Source: Rhodocyclaceae bacterium (GTDB taxonomy: Bacteria; Pseudomonadota; Gammaproteobacteria; Burkholderiales; Usitatibacteraceae). From it: a stretch of DNA of 36,252 nucleotides. Below the pieces are notes generated by a model, which made no database searches, was not told the origin of the DNA, and worked only from the letters and a program-made list of their open reading frames with translations. Shown in pieces: positions 8,088 to 18,322 of this stretch (within the stretch, counting starts at the first letter, position 1; each line of letters begins with the position of its first letter). A program made the translations under genes and the position numbers. The stretch covers positions 1 to 36,252 of the forward strand of contig JADCJC010000126.1 in the NCBI GenBank assembly GCA_020247395.1. The letters run 5' to 3'.

Positions 8088-9087
8088 TCAAACTAGGGGC
8101 ACTGGCTGCTCTTGCGTTATTGACGTTGCTGGTTTTGCCCTCGGTTTCCCCAATAGCGGCCACCAAACCGGCAGCGGCCAAAATGCAGCCACCAACCCAC
8201 TCCTGAATTCGAGATACCTCGCCGGCCAGATAGTGCGCGGCGATAGCTGCAACGATGAGTTCGAACAGGAGAATCACCGCCGCGCGATTGGCCGACAGCT
8301 GACTCAGCCCGTGCTGCATACCTACGCTACTTGCAATCAACACAACACCAACCAGCACAACGAGCCACCAGTACTGCGCCAACACCGGCCCCCAACTTGC
8401 CACAGGTTGTGCGACAACAAGAAGTGCTACCGGCAGGGCTACCGCCGCCACACCAATTGAACCTGCCACTGACTTCGCCTCCGGCGAGACGCGGTGTTCT
8501 CGTCTGACCAGAACATTGCAGAGTGCAAAGAAGAAACCGCCCAACATACCAAGCCACTCGTGGGCGTTGCGGGGAAGCGGCATGCCGAGTTCGGGCCGCC
8601 ATAACATGACAACGGCACCGGTCATGGCGACTGTGACCGTCACCACGCCACGTCCCCCGATGCGCTCGCCAATGAGAATTCGTGCCAAGGGCACTGTCCA
8701 CAATGGTGCCAGATAGAACAACAGTACGACGCGGACCACTTCGGCCTCCATGATCGCGACAAGATAGGCTACGTTGGCAAGACCGGCGGTCAGACCGATC
8801 AGCAGCAACGAGATGGGATACCTGGGAAATTCGCGCCACGTGTGGCGCAGCACGACGAGCGCAAACAGCACTGCCGCCACGTACGAGAAAAACGTTGTGA
8901 TCGGCACCGGCAAACCGGCTGTTTCCATGAACCGGTAGGGATACCAGATAACTCCCCACGATGTCGCCGCTATCAACAGCCCTGCTATGGGCAGCGGCGA
9001 TCCTCTTTGAGTGGCACAGATGGGGGCATCGCCGCGCTGCTGTGTGGACGACTGAGACAACGCGACGACCTTTCTAAAGTACGACAA
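8080..9087 (-). CDS. EamA/DMT family transporter
   Basis: Inner-membrane permease of the drug/metabolite transporter superfamily with about ten predicted helices in two EamA repeats. The first begins [19 protein letters not shown]; the second, after [20 protein letters not shown], ends in a helix [16 protein letters not shown]. The substrate is unknown; relatives export amino acids or metabolites. The divergent dapD frame opens 9 bp away. Its last codons run into the duplicated smpB tail, so its C-terminus may have been altered by that duplication. The ATG at 9087 is the furthest start; an internal one cannot be excluded. Confidence 0.85.
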   Translation of the reverse strand: MSYFRKVVALSQSSTQQRGDAPICATQRGSPLPIAGLLIAATSWGVIWYPYRFMETAGLPVPITTFFSYVAAVLFALVVLRHTWREFPRYPISLLLIGLTAGLANVAYLVAIMEAEVVRVVLLFYLAPLWTVPLARILIGERIGGRGVVTVTVAMTGAVVMLWRPELGMPLPRNAHEWLGMLGGFFFALCNVLVRREHRVSPEAKSVAGSIGVAAVALPVALLVVAQPVASWGPVLAQYWWLVVLVGVVLIASSVGMQHGLSQLSANRAAVILLFELIVAAIAAHYLAGEVSRIQEWVGGCILAAAGLVAAIGETEGKTSNVNNARAASAPSLTT

Positions 9088-9185
9088 ACTCTATAATGAG
9101 CGTTGGAATAAATTCGCAGTTCACGAAATTCTACCGCCTTCAGTCCCGATTCAGCGTAATCCACTCAGTAGAAAGCCCATTCGAT

Positions 9186-10019
9186 ATGTCCGATGCCCGC
9201 CAGTCCACAATCCAGACCACCATCGATAGAGCCTGGGAACTGCGTGCCAGCTTTTCACCCACCAGCCATCCGGCAGATGTTGGTGAAGCGGTCGATCAAG
9301 TTATCAGTGACTTAAACGCCGGTCGCCTACGGGTTGCCGAAAAACTTGGCGGGGAGTGGGTCACACACCAGTGGATCAAAAAGGCCGTGTTGCTGTCGTT
9401 CCGACTCAAAGACAACGTCCGTATTGAAGCGGGCGACCTCGGCTTCTTTGACAAAGTGGAGACTAAGTTTGCTAGGCTCGATGACGCCGCAATGCGCGCC
9501 ACTGGTGTGCGGGTGGTGCCGCCTGCAGTCGCACGACGGGGCTCATTCATCGGCAAGAATGTGGTGCTCATGCCGTCGTATGTCAACATCGGCGCGTACG
9601 TTGACGAGGGCACCATGGTCGACACGTGGGCGACCGTCGGTTCGTGCGCCCAAATCGGCAAGAATGTGCACCTCAGCGGGGGCGTTGGCATCGGCGGCGT
9701 GTTAGAGCCACTCCAGGCAAACCCGACCATCATTGAAGACAACTGCTTCATTGGCGCACGCTCGGAAGTGGTCGAAGGCGTTATTGTCGGCGAGGGCTCG
9801 GTGATATCAATGGGCGTGTACATCGGCCAATCGACCAAAATCTACAACCGGGACAGCGGCGAAGTATCGTACGGGAAGGTGCCGCCATTCTCGGTCGTCG
9901 TTTCGGGCAGCTTGCCGTCCGCAGACGGCAAGTACAGCCTCTACTGCGCGGTGATCGTGAAGACGGTTGACGCCAAAACGCGTGCAAAAACTGGTATCAA
10001 CGAACTGTTGCGCGCATAG
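9186..10019 (+). CDS. dapD: Tetrahydrodipicolinate N-succinyltransferase
   Basis: Transfers succinyl from succinyl-CoA to tetrahydrodipicolinate in lysine and diaminopimelate synthesis, supplying cell-wall precursor. The left-handed beta-helix of hexapeptide repeats is visible from [21 protein letters not shown] through [20 protein letters not shown] to [17 protein letters not shown]. The start is set at ATG 9186 ([20 protein letters not shown]), giving 277 residues as in homologues; the frame open from 9096 adds 30 unconserved residues. The EamA gene is upstream and divergent; pilU follows after 39 bp. Confidence 0.95.
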   Translation: MSDARQSTIQTTIDRAWELRASFSPTSHPADVGEAVDQVISDLNAGRLRVAEKLGGEWVTHQWIKKAVLLSFRLKDNVRIEAGDLGFFDKVETKFARLDDAAMRATGVRVVPPAVARRGSFIGKNVVLMPSYVNIGAYVDEGTMVDTWATVGSCAQIGKNVHLSGGVGIGGVLEPLQANPTIIEDNCFIGARSEVVEGVIVGEGSVISMGVYIGQSTKIYNRDSGEVSYGKVPPFSVVVSGSLPSADGKYSLYCAVIVKTVDAKTRAKTGINELLRA

Positions 10020-10058
10020 TACGCATCAACCTATCGACACCGTACAGCGAGGACAACC

Positions 10059-11198
10059 ATGGCGATTCTGGAAAAACTGTTTCGGCTAATGGCCGAAAAG
10101 AATGCGTCGGATATCTTTGTTTCCGCCGGCGCGCCCATCAATATGAAGGTCAACGGTACGGCGATGCCGATCAACCCCCAAGTATTGTCGGCAGAAGATG
10201 CTAAACGCATTTGTTATGAAATTCTCAAGCCACATCAAATCGAAAAATTCGAAAAAGAACTTGAGCTAAACCTCTCGTTTCCCATTGAGGGGGTTGGCAA
10301 CTTTCGCGTCAACATGATGCATCAGAAATCTTCCGTGGCTGCTGTCGTGCGTTACATCTCAACCGATGTTCCCGCGTTCGATTCACTCGGCGTGCCGAAT
10401 GTCTTGAAACAAGTCATCATGGAAAAACGCGGACTGATCCTAGTTGTGGGCGCAACCGGTTCGGGTAAATCCACCACGTTGGCCGCGATGATGGATTACC
10501 GAAACATGATGAAACCCGGCCATATCTTGACGTTCGAAGACCCGGTGGAATTCATCTTCCAATCCAAAAAATGTATCGTTAATCAACGCGAAATTGGCAA
10601 CGACTCTCTCTCATTCCATGAAGCAATGCGTAACGCCATGCGTCAGGCACCAGATTTGATTTTGGTGGGCGAGATCCGAGATGTCGAGACAATGAAATCC
10701 GCGATGATGTATGCCTTGTCAGGTCACCTATGTCTGGCCACACTTCACGCGAACAACAGCTACCACGCGCTAAACCGGATCATCAATTTCTTCCCGCTCG
10801 AACAACGCGCCGTATTGCTATCTGATCTCGGCGTATCGCTACGTTGCATTATCTCGCAGCGACTCGTCAAGAATGTCGCAGGCACCCGCTCGCCAGCGGT
10901 TGAGATCTTGATGAACACCGGCAACATCGTCGACCTGATCAGCCAAGGCCGGGTCTCTGAAATCAAGGAAGCCATGGAAAAATCCATGACTCCGGGCTCC
11001 CAGACTTTTGAGCAGGATTTGTTTCGCCTCATTCAGGCAGGAAAGATTACCGTTCAAGAGGGACTGGCAAACGCCGATTCCGCAACCAACCTATCGTTGC
11101 TGGTTGGCAATAGCGGAATGGTCGAAGCTGGCATGAGTGATCTTCCCTCCAAGCCGGGCTCGGGCGGCCCGAACTTTAGCGAGTTCAAGATAAGCTGA
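10059..11198 (+). CDS. pilU: PilT/PilU family type IV pilus retraction ATPase
   Basis: Hexameric ATPase of twitching motility. Visible: the N-terminal PAS-like domain (EKNASDIFVSAGAPI), Walker A GATGSGKST at residues 131-139, the Asp box LTFEDPVEF, Walker B DLILVGEIRD and the His box CLATLHANN. PilU is favoured over PilT by the FEKELELNLSF segment and the Ser/Gly-rich C-terminal extension after residue 340; a PilT assignment is not excluded. GAGGA precedes the ATG. No pilT or other pilus gene is adjacent, so any partner must be elsewhere. Confidence 0.88.
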   Translation: MAILEKLFRLMAEKNASDIFVSAGAPINMKVNGTAMPINPQVLSAEDAKRICYEILKPHQIEKFEKELELNLSFPIEGVGNFRVNMMHQKSSVAAVVRYISTDVPAFDSLGVPNVLKQVIMEKRGLILVVGATGSGKSTTLAAMMDYRNMMKPGHILTFEDPVEFIFQSKKCIVNQREIGNDSLSFHEAMRNAMRQAPDLILVGEIRDVETMKSAMMYALSGHLCLATLHANNSYHALNRIINFFPLEQRAVLLSDLGVSLRCIISQRLVKNVAGTRSPAVEILMNTGNIVDLISQGRVSEIKEAMEKSMTPGSQTFEQDLFRLIQAGKITVQEGLANADSATNLSLLVGNSGMVEAGMSDLPSKPGSGGPNFSEFKIS

Positions 11199-11212
11199 CG
11201 AACTCGTTATCC

Positions 11213-11252
11213 GGCGGCGTTTTCCAAGCATTTTCACTTGGAAACGCCCGCC
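11213..11252. terminator. Bidirectional hairpin between pilU and a lipoprotein gene
   Basis: GGCGG-CGTTT-T-CCAAG, an 8-nt loop, then CTTGG-AAACG-CCCGCC forms a stem of about 15 pairs between two convergent genes. There is no strong T-tract. It resembles the hairpin at 16167-16206, which suggests a repeat family used as terminators. Confidence 0.55.
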
Positions 11253-11263
11253 AGTCGGGCACT

Positions 11264-11677
11264 TTAGTAACTGCGTTTATAGTACCGGCCACCAACCCAC
11301 ACGCCGTATGGTCGTGGTACCCAGCTGCTGTAGCCCCATCCCCAATAACCGCGCCCATAGAACCAAGCATCCTGCAGGGCCTCGCGGCGGCCTTGCCGTT
11401 CCGCCATCTTCAACTGGCCGTGTTGCATAAAGTCGAGCACGGCGTCAGGCACCCCGTCACGCGAGAGTTTGGCGTACTGCGACGCCGTCACATCGAACAC
11501 GGTGTTGGAGTCCTGGATCGCTTTGATGATGGCCTGGGCGTCCTTGCCGTCTTTTGCCAGCGAAACCAGCTGCTCGAGCTGCATGGGCTCGCGTTCAGGC
11601 CCGGCTAGGCTCGCACACCCCGCCAAACCCATCGCGGCAGAGACCAAAAAAATAATTCCGAGTAAACTACGCTTCAT
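11264..11677 (-). CDS. Putative lipoprotein with Tyr/Gly/Trp-rich C-terminus
   Basis: Signal peptide MKRSLLGIIFLVSAAMG with lipobox LAGC (Cys21), so probably lipid-anchored in the envelope. The middle (EQLVSLAKDGKDAQAIIKAI to GVPDAVLDFMQHG) resembles short helical repeats found in other proteobacterial lipoproteins. The end is rich in Tyr, Gly and Trp (YGRGYWGWGYSSW, VWVGGRYYKRSY). The ATG at 11677 is chosen because GAGGAGGT lies 5 bases upstream; the longer frame from 11692 lacks a ribosome site. It is convergent with pilU. Function unknown. Confidence 0.75.
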   Translation of the reverse strand: MKRSLLGIIFLVSAAMGLAGCASLAGPEREPMQLEQLVSLAKDGKDAQAIIKAIQDSNTVFDVTASQYAKLSRDGVPDAVLDFMQHGQLKMAERQGRREALQDAWFYGRGYWGWGYSSWVPRPYGVWVGGRYYKRSY

Positions 11678-11944
11678 GTTGCACCTCCTCAATTCATCTA
11701 CAAATATCCGCTCACGCTTTCGGTCGCCCCTCTGGGTAACGGTGAAACGACGCGGGTCACACTCCGGTTAATTCTGCTCGCTCGATTGTAGCGCGGCAGA
11801 AGGTTTAGTGTCGCCTCAGTCTGTTGCCAATTCCGTCTCGTTACGCCAGACGACATGCTGAGTCTGACACCTCTTGGTCAACACAGTACTGTACGGCATC
11901 ATCCGCAACCACGCGGCCCTGATAAGTCAACGATGGAGAACATA

Positions 11945-13006
11945 ATGGATTTTTTTGAAAACCCTATGGGCACCGACGGCTTTGAGTTCGTCGAGTATAC
12001 GGCCCCCGACACCAAGGCGCTTGGTCGACTATTTGAACAAATGGGTTTTGTGGCGGTGGCAAAACATCGTTCAAAGAACGTCTTGCTCTACAAACAGGGA
12101 GACATCCAATTTATTGTGAATGCCGAGCCGGACAGCTTTGCGCAGTCTTTTGCAAGGGTGCATGGGCCGTCGGCATGTGCCTTTGGCATCCGCGTAAAGG
12201 ATGCCGCCTATGCATTCAAACGCGCGGTCGAGCTTGGCGCAAAGCCCCATGAGGGTCCGGTCGGCCCGATGGAGTTGAATATTCCCGCGCTACAGGGCAT
12301 CGGCGGCTCACTGCTTTATTTGATCGACCGTTATGGCACGCGCACCATTTATGACGTCGACTTTCTACCATTGCCGGGCGTTGATCAACACCCGGTTGGC
12401 GTTGGTCTCGAATATGTAGACCATCTGACTCACAATGTCTACGTCGGTCGTATGGACACATGGGCGCAATTCTATGAAAAGCTGTTCAACTTCCGCGAAA
12501 TACGTTACTTCGATATCAAAGGCAAGAAGACCGGGTTGACCTCGCGCGCACTGACCAGCCCCTGCGGCAAAATTCGTATCCCGATCAACGAGCCATCCGA
12601 CCAAAAATCACAAATTCAAGAGTATCTCGACGCGTACAACGGCGAGGGCATTCAACATATCGCACTGGCGTGCAAGGACATCTACAACACCGTTGAAGCG
12701 CTGCGTTCTCACGGTGTGAAGTTTCTCGATACACCCGATGCCTACTACGCATTGGTCGATAAACGCGTCAAAAATCACGGTGAAGATTTGGAACGCTTGA
12801 AGAAAAATCGCATCCTGATCGACGGCGAGGGACTCGACCGAGAGTCCCATGAAGACAAGTTGCTACAGATCTTCACCGAGACGGCGATTGGTCCGATTTT
12901 CTTCGAGATCATTCAGCGTAAGGGTAATGAGGGTTTTGGCGAAGGAAACTTCAAGGCTCTATTTGAGGCCATTGAGGCAGACCAGATCGCGCGTGGAGTG
13001 CTCTGA
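11945..13006 (+). CDS. hppD: 4-Hydroxyphenylpyruvate dioxygenase
   Basis: Fe(II) enzyme turning 4-hydroxyphenylpyruvate into homogentisate in tyrosine catabolism. 353 residues. The two vicinal-oxygen-chelate domains are complete, and the iron ligands can be placed at His160 (YVDHLTHNV), His238 (GEGIQHIAL) and Glu321 (FFEIIQRKG). The start is ATG 11945 ([18 protein letters not shown]), with GGAG 7 bases upstream and the family's N-terminus; the frame open from 11855 is unconserved before this. It is first in hppD-hmgA-fahA-phhA; the operon promoter should lie in 11693-11944, where only a short palindrome ACAGTACTGT (11883-11892) was noticed. Confidence 0.96.
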   Translation: MDFFENPMGTDGFEFVEYTAPDTKALGRLFEQMGFVAVAKHRSKNVLLYKQGDIQFIVNAEPDSFAQSFARVHGPSACAFGIRVKDAAYAFKRAVELGAKPHEGPVGPMELNIPALQGIGGSLLYLIDRYGTRTIYDVDFLPLPGVDQHPVGVGLEYVDHLTHNVYVGRMDTWAQFYEKLFNFREIRYFDIKGKKTGLTSRALTSPCGKIRIPINEPSDQKSQIQEYLDAYNGEGIQHIALACKDIYNTVEALRSHGVKFLDTPDAYYALVDKRVKNHGEDLERLKKNRILIDGEGLDRESHEDKLLQIFTETAIGPIFFEIIQRKGNEGFGEGNFKALFEAIEADQIARGVL

Positions 13007-14304
13007 TGGAAGCAGTTGGCGCGCCAAACCGATATATGTCTGGCTTCGGTAATGAATTCTCCACGGAGGCAATCGTCGGCGCGCTACCCGTCGGACGTAA
13101 CTCTCCACAGCAGCCGGCGTTCGGCCTGTACGCCGAGCAGGTTTCGGGAAGCGCGTTTACCGTGCCACGCGACCACAATCTGCGCTCCTGGCAATATCGT
13201 TTGCGTCCATCAGCCGAACACGGCTCGTACCGTCAGATTGCAAATGGCATGATCCGCACTGCACCGTGCCATGAAGTCTCGACATCGCCAAATCGTCTGC
13301 GCTGGAATCCCATGTCTTCGCCAGCTGCACCGACTGATTTTGTTGACGGCCTAATGACGATTAGCACCAACGGTAGCGCACGCAGCCAGCATGGCATTGC
13401 CGTGCACCTGTATGCCGCCAACATCAGCATGCGTCGCTGCTTTTGCAACGCCGACGGCGATTTGCTGATCGTGCCGCAAGACGGTGCGCTGTGTCTGAAG
13501 ACGGAGTTTGGCGTGATTGATCTTGTCCCCGGCGAAATCACGGTGGTGCCGCGTGGCGTCAAGTTTCGTGTCGAATGCGCGGCACCCATTCGTGGTTATG
13601 TATGCGAGAACTATGGTCAGCCGTTTCGCCTGCCGGATCTCGGTCCGATCGGCGCGAACGGGCTCGCCAACACGCGCGACTTTCTAACGCCTACAGCGTG
13701 GTTTGAAGATATCGCAGGCGAGACCGAGGTGGTGACCAAGTTTGGTGGCAATCTGTGGTCGTACAAAACACCGGGGTCGCCGCTAAATGTCGTTGCGTGG
13801 CACGGTACATACGCACCCTATAAATACGACTTGGCTAATTTCAACGCCATCAATAGCGTCTCATTCGACCACTGCGACCCGTCAATCTTCACAGTGCTGA
13901 CCTCGCCATCGGAATTCGCTGGCACTGCTAACGTGGACTTTGTGGTGTTCCCGCCGCGCTGGATCGTTGCCGAGAACACGTTTCGACCACCCTGGTTCCA
14001 CCGCAACGTGATGAGTGAATACATGGGGCTCATCCACGGCAAATACGACGCCAAGGCCGACGGCTTCTTACCCGGCGGTGGCTCACTGCACAATTGTCTG
14101 TCGGCACACGGCCCGGACCTGGCAACCTTTCAACGCGCCAGCATTGAGCAGCTTCGCCCCGTATATCAAGGTAACACCCTCGCGTTCATGTTTGAGAGCC
14201 GTTACGTGTTTGAGCCCACCGCTTTTGCGATGTCCACTCCCGCGCTCCAAGCAGACTATGATGACGCGTGGAACGGATTTGACTCTGCAAAGGTAAGCCC
14301 ATGA
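13006..14304 (+). CDS. hmgA: Homogentisate 1,2-dioxygenase
   Basis: Opens the homogentisate ring to maleylacetoacetate. 432 residues, full length. It begins with the family's [13 protein letters not shown]. By the spacing known from the human enzyme, the iron ligands fall at His332, Glu338 and His368, around [18 protein letters not shown] and [14 protein letters not shown]. The ATG overlaps the hppD stop by one base (TGATG), which implies translational coupling, and its own stop overlaps the next gene as ATGA. Confidence 0.97.
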   Translation: MEAVGAPNRYMSGFGNEFSTEAIVGALPVGRNSPQQPAFGLYAEQVSGSAFTVPRDHNLRSWQYRLRPSAEHGSYRQIANGMIRTAPCHEVSTSPNRLRWNPMSSPAAPTDFVDGLMTISTNGSARSQHGIAVHLYAANISMRRCFCNADGDLLIVPQDGALCLKTEFGVIDLVPGEITVVPRGVKFRVECAAPIRGYVCENYGQPFRLPDLGPIGANGLANTRDFLTPTAWFEDIAGETEVVTKFGGNLWSYKTPGSPLNVVAWHGTYAPYKYDLANFNAINSVSFDHCDPSIFTVLTSPSEFAGTANVDFVVFPPRWIVAENTFRPPWFHRNVMSEYMGLIHGKYDAKADGFLPGGGSLHNCLSAHGPDLATFQRASIEQLRPVYQGNTLAFMFESRYVFEPTAFAMSTPALQADYDDAWNGFDSAKVSP

Positions 14305-15329
14305 AATTTGCCACGCTAAAGCATCCGACCAAACGCGACGGCGTTCTGCACCTAGTCGACCAAAAACTAGGACGCGCCATTGACGTCTCAGATATTGCGC
14401 CGACACTGCAATACGCACTCGAACACTGGACAAGCCTCGAGCGAAAGTTACTCGACGAATCCGAGTCACTCGAATGCGGCACGGACCGGCCGATGATCGA
14501 TTTTGCCGCCGCCCTCGAGGCTGGCCAGGTTGCCGCACCGCTGCCCCGCACGTATCAGTGGCTCGACGGGTCTGCCTATTTGTCACACGTAGAGCGAGTC
14601 CGTCGCGCGCGTGGCGACAAGGTACCAGAAAGTTTTTTCCACGACCCCCTGATGTATCAGGGAGGCGGCGACGCCATGATGGGCCCACGCGACGATTTGG
14701 CGTGCCTTTCCGAGGACTGGGGCATTGATCTCGAAGGTGAGGTCGGCGTCATCATTGGCGACGTCAAGATGGGCGCTTCCGCAGCAGAGGTGGCTGCGGC
14801 CGTTAGACTAGTCGTGTTGATCAATGATGTGTCTTACCGCAAGCTAATTCCGGGTGAGCTCGCAAAAGGGTTTGGCTTCGTCAATGGCAAGGGACTCAAC
14901 GCCCTTTCACCGGTCGCTGTCACACCGGACGAACTTGGCAGCGCATGGTGCGGCCCCAAGGGTGCGGGCAAGCTCGACTATCGCCTCGTGTGCCACGTAC
15001 GCGAAAAGTGGTTTGGCAATCCCAACGCGGCTGACGACATGACGTTTTCGCTGTTCGATTTAGTCGCACACGCCGCAAAGACGCGCCCGCTGATGGCCGG
15101 CACCTTGATTGGTTCCGGTACCGTGTCTAACCATGACATGTCGACCGGGTATGCGTGCATTATGGAAAAGCGACTGGTTGAACAAGTTGAGCTCGGCGCG
15201 GCCCGAGAAGACTTCCTGCGTTTTGGTGACACAATTGAAATTGATATGTTTGATCACCACGGCGAGACAATTTTTGGCGCCATCAAAAACAAAGTCGTGT
15301 GTGCCAGCGGCGCAAATGGAGTGACATAG
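14301..15329 (+). CDS. fahA: Fumarylacetoacetate hydrolase family protein
   Basis: Its place in the operon indicates cleavage of fumarylacetoacetate to fumarate and acetoacetate. The FAH fold is clear: the metal-binding region [17 protein letters not shown], then [32 protein letters not shown] and [13 protein letters not shown]. At 342 residues it is shorter than the roughly 430-residue eukaryotic-type FahA and belongs to the compact bacterial branch, so the substrate is inferred from context. It overlaps hmgA by four bases and phhA by one. Confidence 0.88.
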   Translation: MKFATLKHPTKRDGVLHLVDQKLGRAIDVSDIAPTLQYALEHWTSLERKLLDESESLECGTDRPMIDFAAALEAGQVAAPLPRTYQWLDGSAYLSHVERVRRARGDKVPESFFHDPLMYQGGGDAMMGPRDDLACLSEDWGIDLEGEVGVIIGDVKMGASAAEVAAAVRLVVLINDVSYRKLIPGELAKGFGFVNGKGLNALSPVAVTPDELGSAWCGPKGAGKLDYRLVCHVREKWFGNPNAADDMTFSLFDLVAHAAKTRPLMAGTLIGSGTVSNHDMSTGYACIMEKRLVEQVELGAAREDFLRFGDTIEIDMFDHHGETIFGAIKNKVVCASGANGVT

Positions 15330-16162
15330 TGGCAGGCCAAACCAATCACGCGCTGCGTGGGGATTACACCAATATCCGTCCCGACTACACCGTCGATCAA
15401 GACTACCGTCGATACACGGCGGCTGAACAAGATTTGTGGAAGCGCTTGTACGCACGGCAGTCGGTGTTGGTACCACAGTTCGCTTGTGACGAATTTATCG
15501 ACGTCCTGAACTCACTCGACTTCGGTCTTGGCATTCCACACTTCGACGCCATCAACGCAAAACTCTTTCCAGCAACGCGTTGGACATTGGTTGCAGTGCC
15601 GGGCTTGTTGCCAGACGATGTTTTTTTTACGCATCTGGCCAATCGACAGTTTCCGGTTTCCGTCTGGCTGCGCAAGCCGGAGGAATTCGAGTACATCGTT
15701 GAGCCTGATATTTTTCACGACTTTTTCGGACACGTGCCGTTACTCTTCGACCCAACTTTCGCCGACTATCTTGAAGCATACGGCGAGGGCGGCGTAAAGG
15801 CGAAGGGGCTGAATGCACTTGATTATCTGGCGCGGCTTTACTGGTACACGGTCGAGTTTGGGCTCATCAACACGCCAAAGGGTTTACGCGCCTACGGCGC
15901 GGGAATTCTTTCATCAGCGGGCGAGCTACCTTATTGCATACAGAGCGCCAAGCCAAATCGGATTCGATTCGATTTGCTGCGGGTGATGCAGTCGAATTAC
16001 AAAATCGACACCTTCCAGGAAAGTTATTTTGTGGTCGAAAATTTCCGCGAGTTGTTCGACGCGACCTCGCCTGATTTCACACCTTACTATCAGGAATTGC
16101 ATCGGCGGCCAAACTTAGCGGCGGCAACTGTGCTCGACACGGATCAACTCATTAAAGGCTAG
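15329..16162 (+). CDS. phhA: Phenylalanine 4-monooxygenase
   Basis: Pterin-dependent hydroxylation of phenylalanine to tyrosine, feeding the tyrosine pathway encoded upstream. The iron triad is His130 and His135 in DIFHDFFGHVPLL and Glu176 in YWYTVEFGL; the 5- and 41-residue spacing matches the Chromobacterium enzyme. The GTG at 15329 overlaps the fahA TAG stop (TAGTG) and has GGAG 7 bases upstream; the frame open from 15299 lies inside fahA. 277 residues, usual for single-domain bacterial PheH. No pterin carbinolamine dehydratase (phhB) or aromatic aminotransferase is adjacent. Confidence 0.96.
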   Translation: MAGQTNHALRGDYTNIRPDYTVDQDYRRYTAAEQDLWKRLYARQSVLVPQFACDEFIDVLNSLDFGLGIPHFDAINAKLFPATRWTLVAVPGLLPDDVFFTHLANRQFPVSVWLRKPEEFEYIVEPDIFHDFFGHVPLLFDPTFADYLEAYGEGGVKAKGLNALDYLARLYWYTVEFGLINTPKGLRAYGAGILSSAGELPYCIQSAKPNRIRFDLLRVMQSNYKIDTFQESYFVVENFRELFDATSPDFTPYYQELHRRPNLAAATVLDTDQLIKG

Positions 16163-16166
16163 CGTT

Positions 16167-16206
16167 GGCGGGCAGTTTCCGGCGCTTTTGCTTGAAGATG
16201 CCCGCT
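16167..16206. terminator. Hairpin between phhA and the ABC permease
   Basis: GGCGGGCAgtTTCcgGC, then a short T-rich loop and GCTTGAAGATGCCCGC form an imperfect stem between two convergent genes. It matches the 11213-11252 hairpin in order and spacing (GGCGG, TTTCC, TTTT, CTTG, GCCCGC), consistent with one repeat family acting as terminator. Confidence 0.45.
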
Positions 16207-16274
16207 GAATGGCGGGTTTGACTACGTTGAGACTGGTTGCCGTTAGTCGACGCGCAGTGGGTGGGGAACACAGG

Positions 16275-17567
16275 TTATTCGTAACGCAATGCGTCAATCG
16301 GTGCGAGGTTCGCCGCTTTTCTTGCGGGCAAAATGCCAAAGATCATGCCGATGAGTGCTGAAAACGCACAAGCACCGACAACCGCCACCCAAGGTACTGC
16401 CGGATTAGGAAAATTTGGAATCATTTTGGCAATTCCAAACCCAAGGGCAAAACCCAGCACGATACCGATTAGCCCACCGATAATGGCAAGCACGATCGCC
16501 TCGATCAAGAATTGCATCAGAATGAATTGGCGGGGCGCACCAAGCGCCTTGGCAATGCCAATTTCACGCGTGCGTTCAGTGACAGATACAAGCATGATGT
16601 TCATGATCCCCACGCCACCGACCAAAAGCGAAATGCTGACGATGCCGGCCACCACCAGAGTGATGGTGGTGGAGATTTCATTGAATGATTTAGCCAATGA
16701 ATCGGATGCCTCGATTTTGAAATCATCGGGCTGGTTGGGTTTGAGCTGGTGAAGTTGGCGTAGCAGCGTTCGCACGCGATCTTTGGTAGATTCGATAGCG
16801 TCCAAATTTGTCACGGAAAATGTCACCCATAGATCGGGCTTTGTAAGCACCCCAGTGACGGCGAGAGCAGTTTGGTAGGGCATGAGCAAGTAGCTGTCTT
16901 GATTGAAGCCAAAGACTTCTCCGCGCGGCTCCATGGTACCGACGACCTTGAACCATTCGTCGCCAATCTGAATAAACCGCCCCACGGGATTTTGCGGTAG
17001 CTTTAAATCTTTCCGCATTTGTTCACCGAGCACGACTACGCGTCTACGCGTTACATCGTCACTTTGAGTAAGAAAGCGGCCGTACCTCGGGAAGGCCTTT
17101 TGGACTTCCTGATAACTCTCCGTGGTGCCGTAGAGCTGCCCCGTCGCTCTGTTCGCACCGTTGCGAACGCCAGCAGACCCACCATTTCCCGCGTAGACGA
17201 TAGGTGTCACGTTGCTAATGCCGTCAATGCGGTATTTGAGCTGATCTAGATCGGTCGGTCGCAATCGATTGCGTTTGCCCCGCAGCTGGTCTTCAAGCGG
17301 CGTTTCTGAACGCAGCGTTAGCGTATTGCTGCCCAAGTCTTGAAATTGCCGACTGATTGATTGGGACAACCCTTGCACCAACGCCACCACACAAATCACC
17401 GATCCGACACCGATGATGATGCCGAGCATAGTCAAGAAGCTGCGCAGACCATGGGCTTGAATGCTCGCAATCGCAGAATGCAAACATTCCTGAACCGCGT
17501 AAAAATTCGATAAGACGCGGTTGACTTCGCCGTCCCTATCGTTGGTCATTGCATCGGTTGTTGTCAC
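16275..17567 (-). CDS. MacB-like ABC transporter permease
   Basis: Type VII ABC permease: one N-terminal helix (FLTMLGIIIGVGSVICVVALV), a large periplasmic MacB core domain (about residues 65-290), then three helices of the FtsX domain including VGGVGIMNIMLVSVTERTRE and the C-terminal LPARKAANLAPIDALRYE. The ATPase domain of true MacB is absent and is encoded separately just upstream. The GTG start at 17567 overlaps the ATPase stop (GTGA); an ATG at 17549 would remove six residues. Probably exports a peptide, lipid or drug with the adaptor two genes upstream. Substrate unknown. Confidence 0.9.
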   Translation of the reverse strand: MTTTDAMTNDRDGEVNRVLSNFYAVQECLHSAIASIQAHGLRSFLTMLGIIIGVGSVICVVALVQGLSQSISRQFQDLGSNTLTLRSETPLEDQLRGKRNRLRPTDLDQLKYRIDGISNVTPIVYAGNGGSAGVRNGANRATGQLYGTTESYQEVQKAFPRYGRFLTQSDDVTRRRVVVLGEQMRKDLKLPQNPVGRFIQIGDEWFKVVGTMEPRGEVFGFNQDSYLLMPYQTALAVTGVLTKPDLWVTFSVTNLDAIESTKDRVRTLLRQLHQLKPNQPDDFKIEASDSLAKSFNEISTTITLVVAGIVSISLLVGGVGIMNIMLVSVTERTREIGIAKALGAPRQFILMQFLIEAIVLAIIGGLIGIVLGFALGFGIAKMIPNFPNPAVPWVAVVGACAFSALIGMIFGILPARKAANLAPIDALRYE

Positions 17568-18322
17568 GCAGCCGGACTCGATGCAATTGCAGGGGGCACC
17601 AGAGCTGCGTCGGCACCCACGACAGATTGAACACGCGACAAAACTGGTGTTTGTAATCGGTCCTCCGCAATGCGACCGTCGTGGAGGCGGACGACGCGAT
17701 GACAGTACGCGGCCACATCGGGCTCGTGTGTCACCACGACCAGCGTTAGGCCATCACGGTGTAACTCGCAAAAAAGTTCCATGATCTCCATAGCGGTTTT
17801 GCTATCAAGATTGCCTGTAGGTTCATCGGCGAGCAGCAACTCGGGGCGGCCTACGATTGCGCGAGCGATCGCAACACGCTGTCGCTGCCCCCCGGACAAT
17901 TCATTCGGTTTGTGGTGTAGGCGATGTTCAAGGCCGACGCGCGTAAGCGCTTCTTGGGCGCGCGCCAGTCGTCGTGCCGGTGAGACGCCGCGATAAATCA
18001 AGGGCTGCGCAACGTTGTCGAGCGCCGATGCGCGCGCGCGTAAGTAGAAATTCTGGAACACGAAGCCAATCTTGCGGTTTCGCACTCGTGCTAATGCGTC
18101 CTCGTCCAGACCCGCAACGGCCTCACCGTCGAGCGCGTAATGCCCAACGGTCGGCAAATCGAGGCAACCAAGCACGTTCATGATCGTCGATTTGCCCGAT
18201 CCAGACGCACCCGTAAGTGCGACGTATTCGTTGCGCTCGATCATCAAATCGATATCGACCAGCGCAGGAAAGTCGTTTTCGCCAAGACGATAGGTCTTGC
18301 CAATTCCTTCAAGCTTGATCAT
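17564..18322 (-). CDS. ABC transporter ATP-binding protein (MacB/LolD type)
   Basis: Cytoplasmic ATPase of the exporter. Walker A GASGSGKST is at residues 38-46, signature LSGGQRQRV, Walker B LLLADEPTGNLD, and the switch His in VVVTHEPDVA. The GNLDSK motif is typical of the LolD/MacB group. It has a tail of about 25 residues after RIAEDRLQTPV. It overlaps the adaptor gene upstream and the permease downstream by four bases each, so the three are co-translated. Confidence 0.92.
   Translation of the reverse strand: MIKLEGIGKTYRLGENDFPALVDIDLMIERNEYVALTGASGSGKSTIMNVLGCLDLPTVGHYALDGEAVAGLDEDALARVRNRKIGFVFQNFYLRARASALDNVAQPLIYRGVSPARRLARAQEALTRVGLEHRLHHKPNELSGGQRQRVAIARAIVGRPELLLADEPTGNLDSKTAMEIMELFCELHRDGLTLVVVTHEPDVAAYCHRVVRLHDGRIAEDRLQTPVLSRVQSVVGADAALVPPAIASSPAA

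Noticed and set aside
9096-9185. Upstream start for dapD
   Set aside because: The 30 extra residues are not conserved; the family begins close to [12 protein letters not shown].
11883-11892. ACAGTACTGT palindrome upstream of hppD as a regulator site
   Set aside because: A single ten-base palindrome without a second copy or a known operator match is too weak to list.
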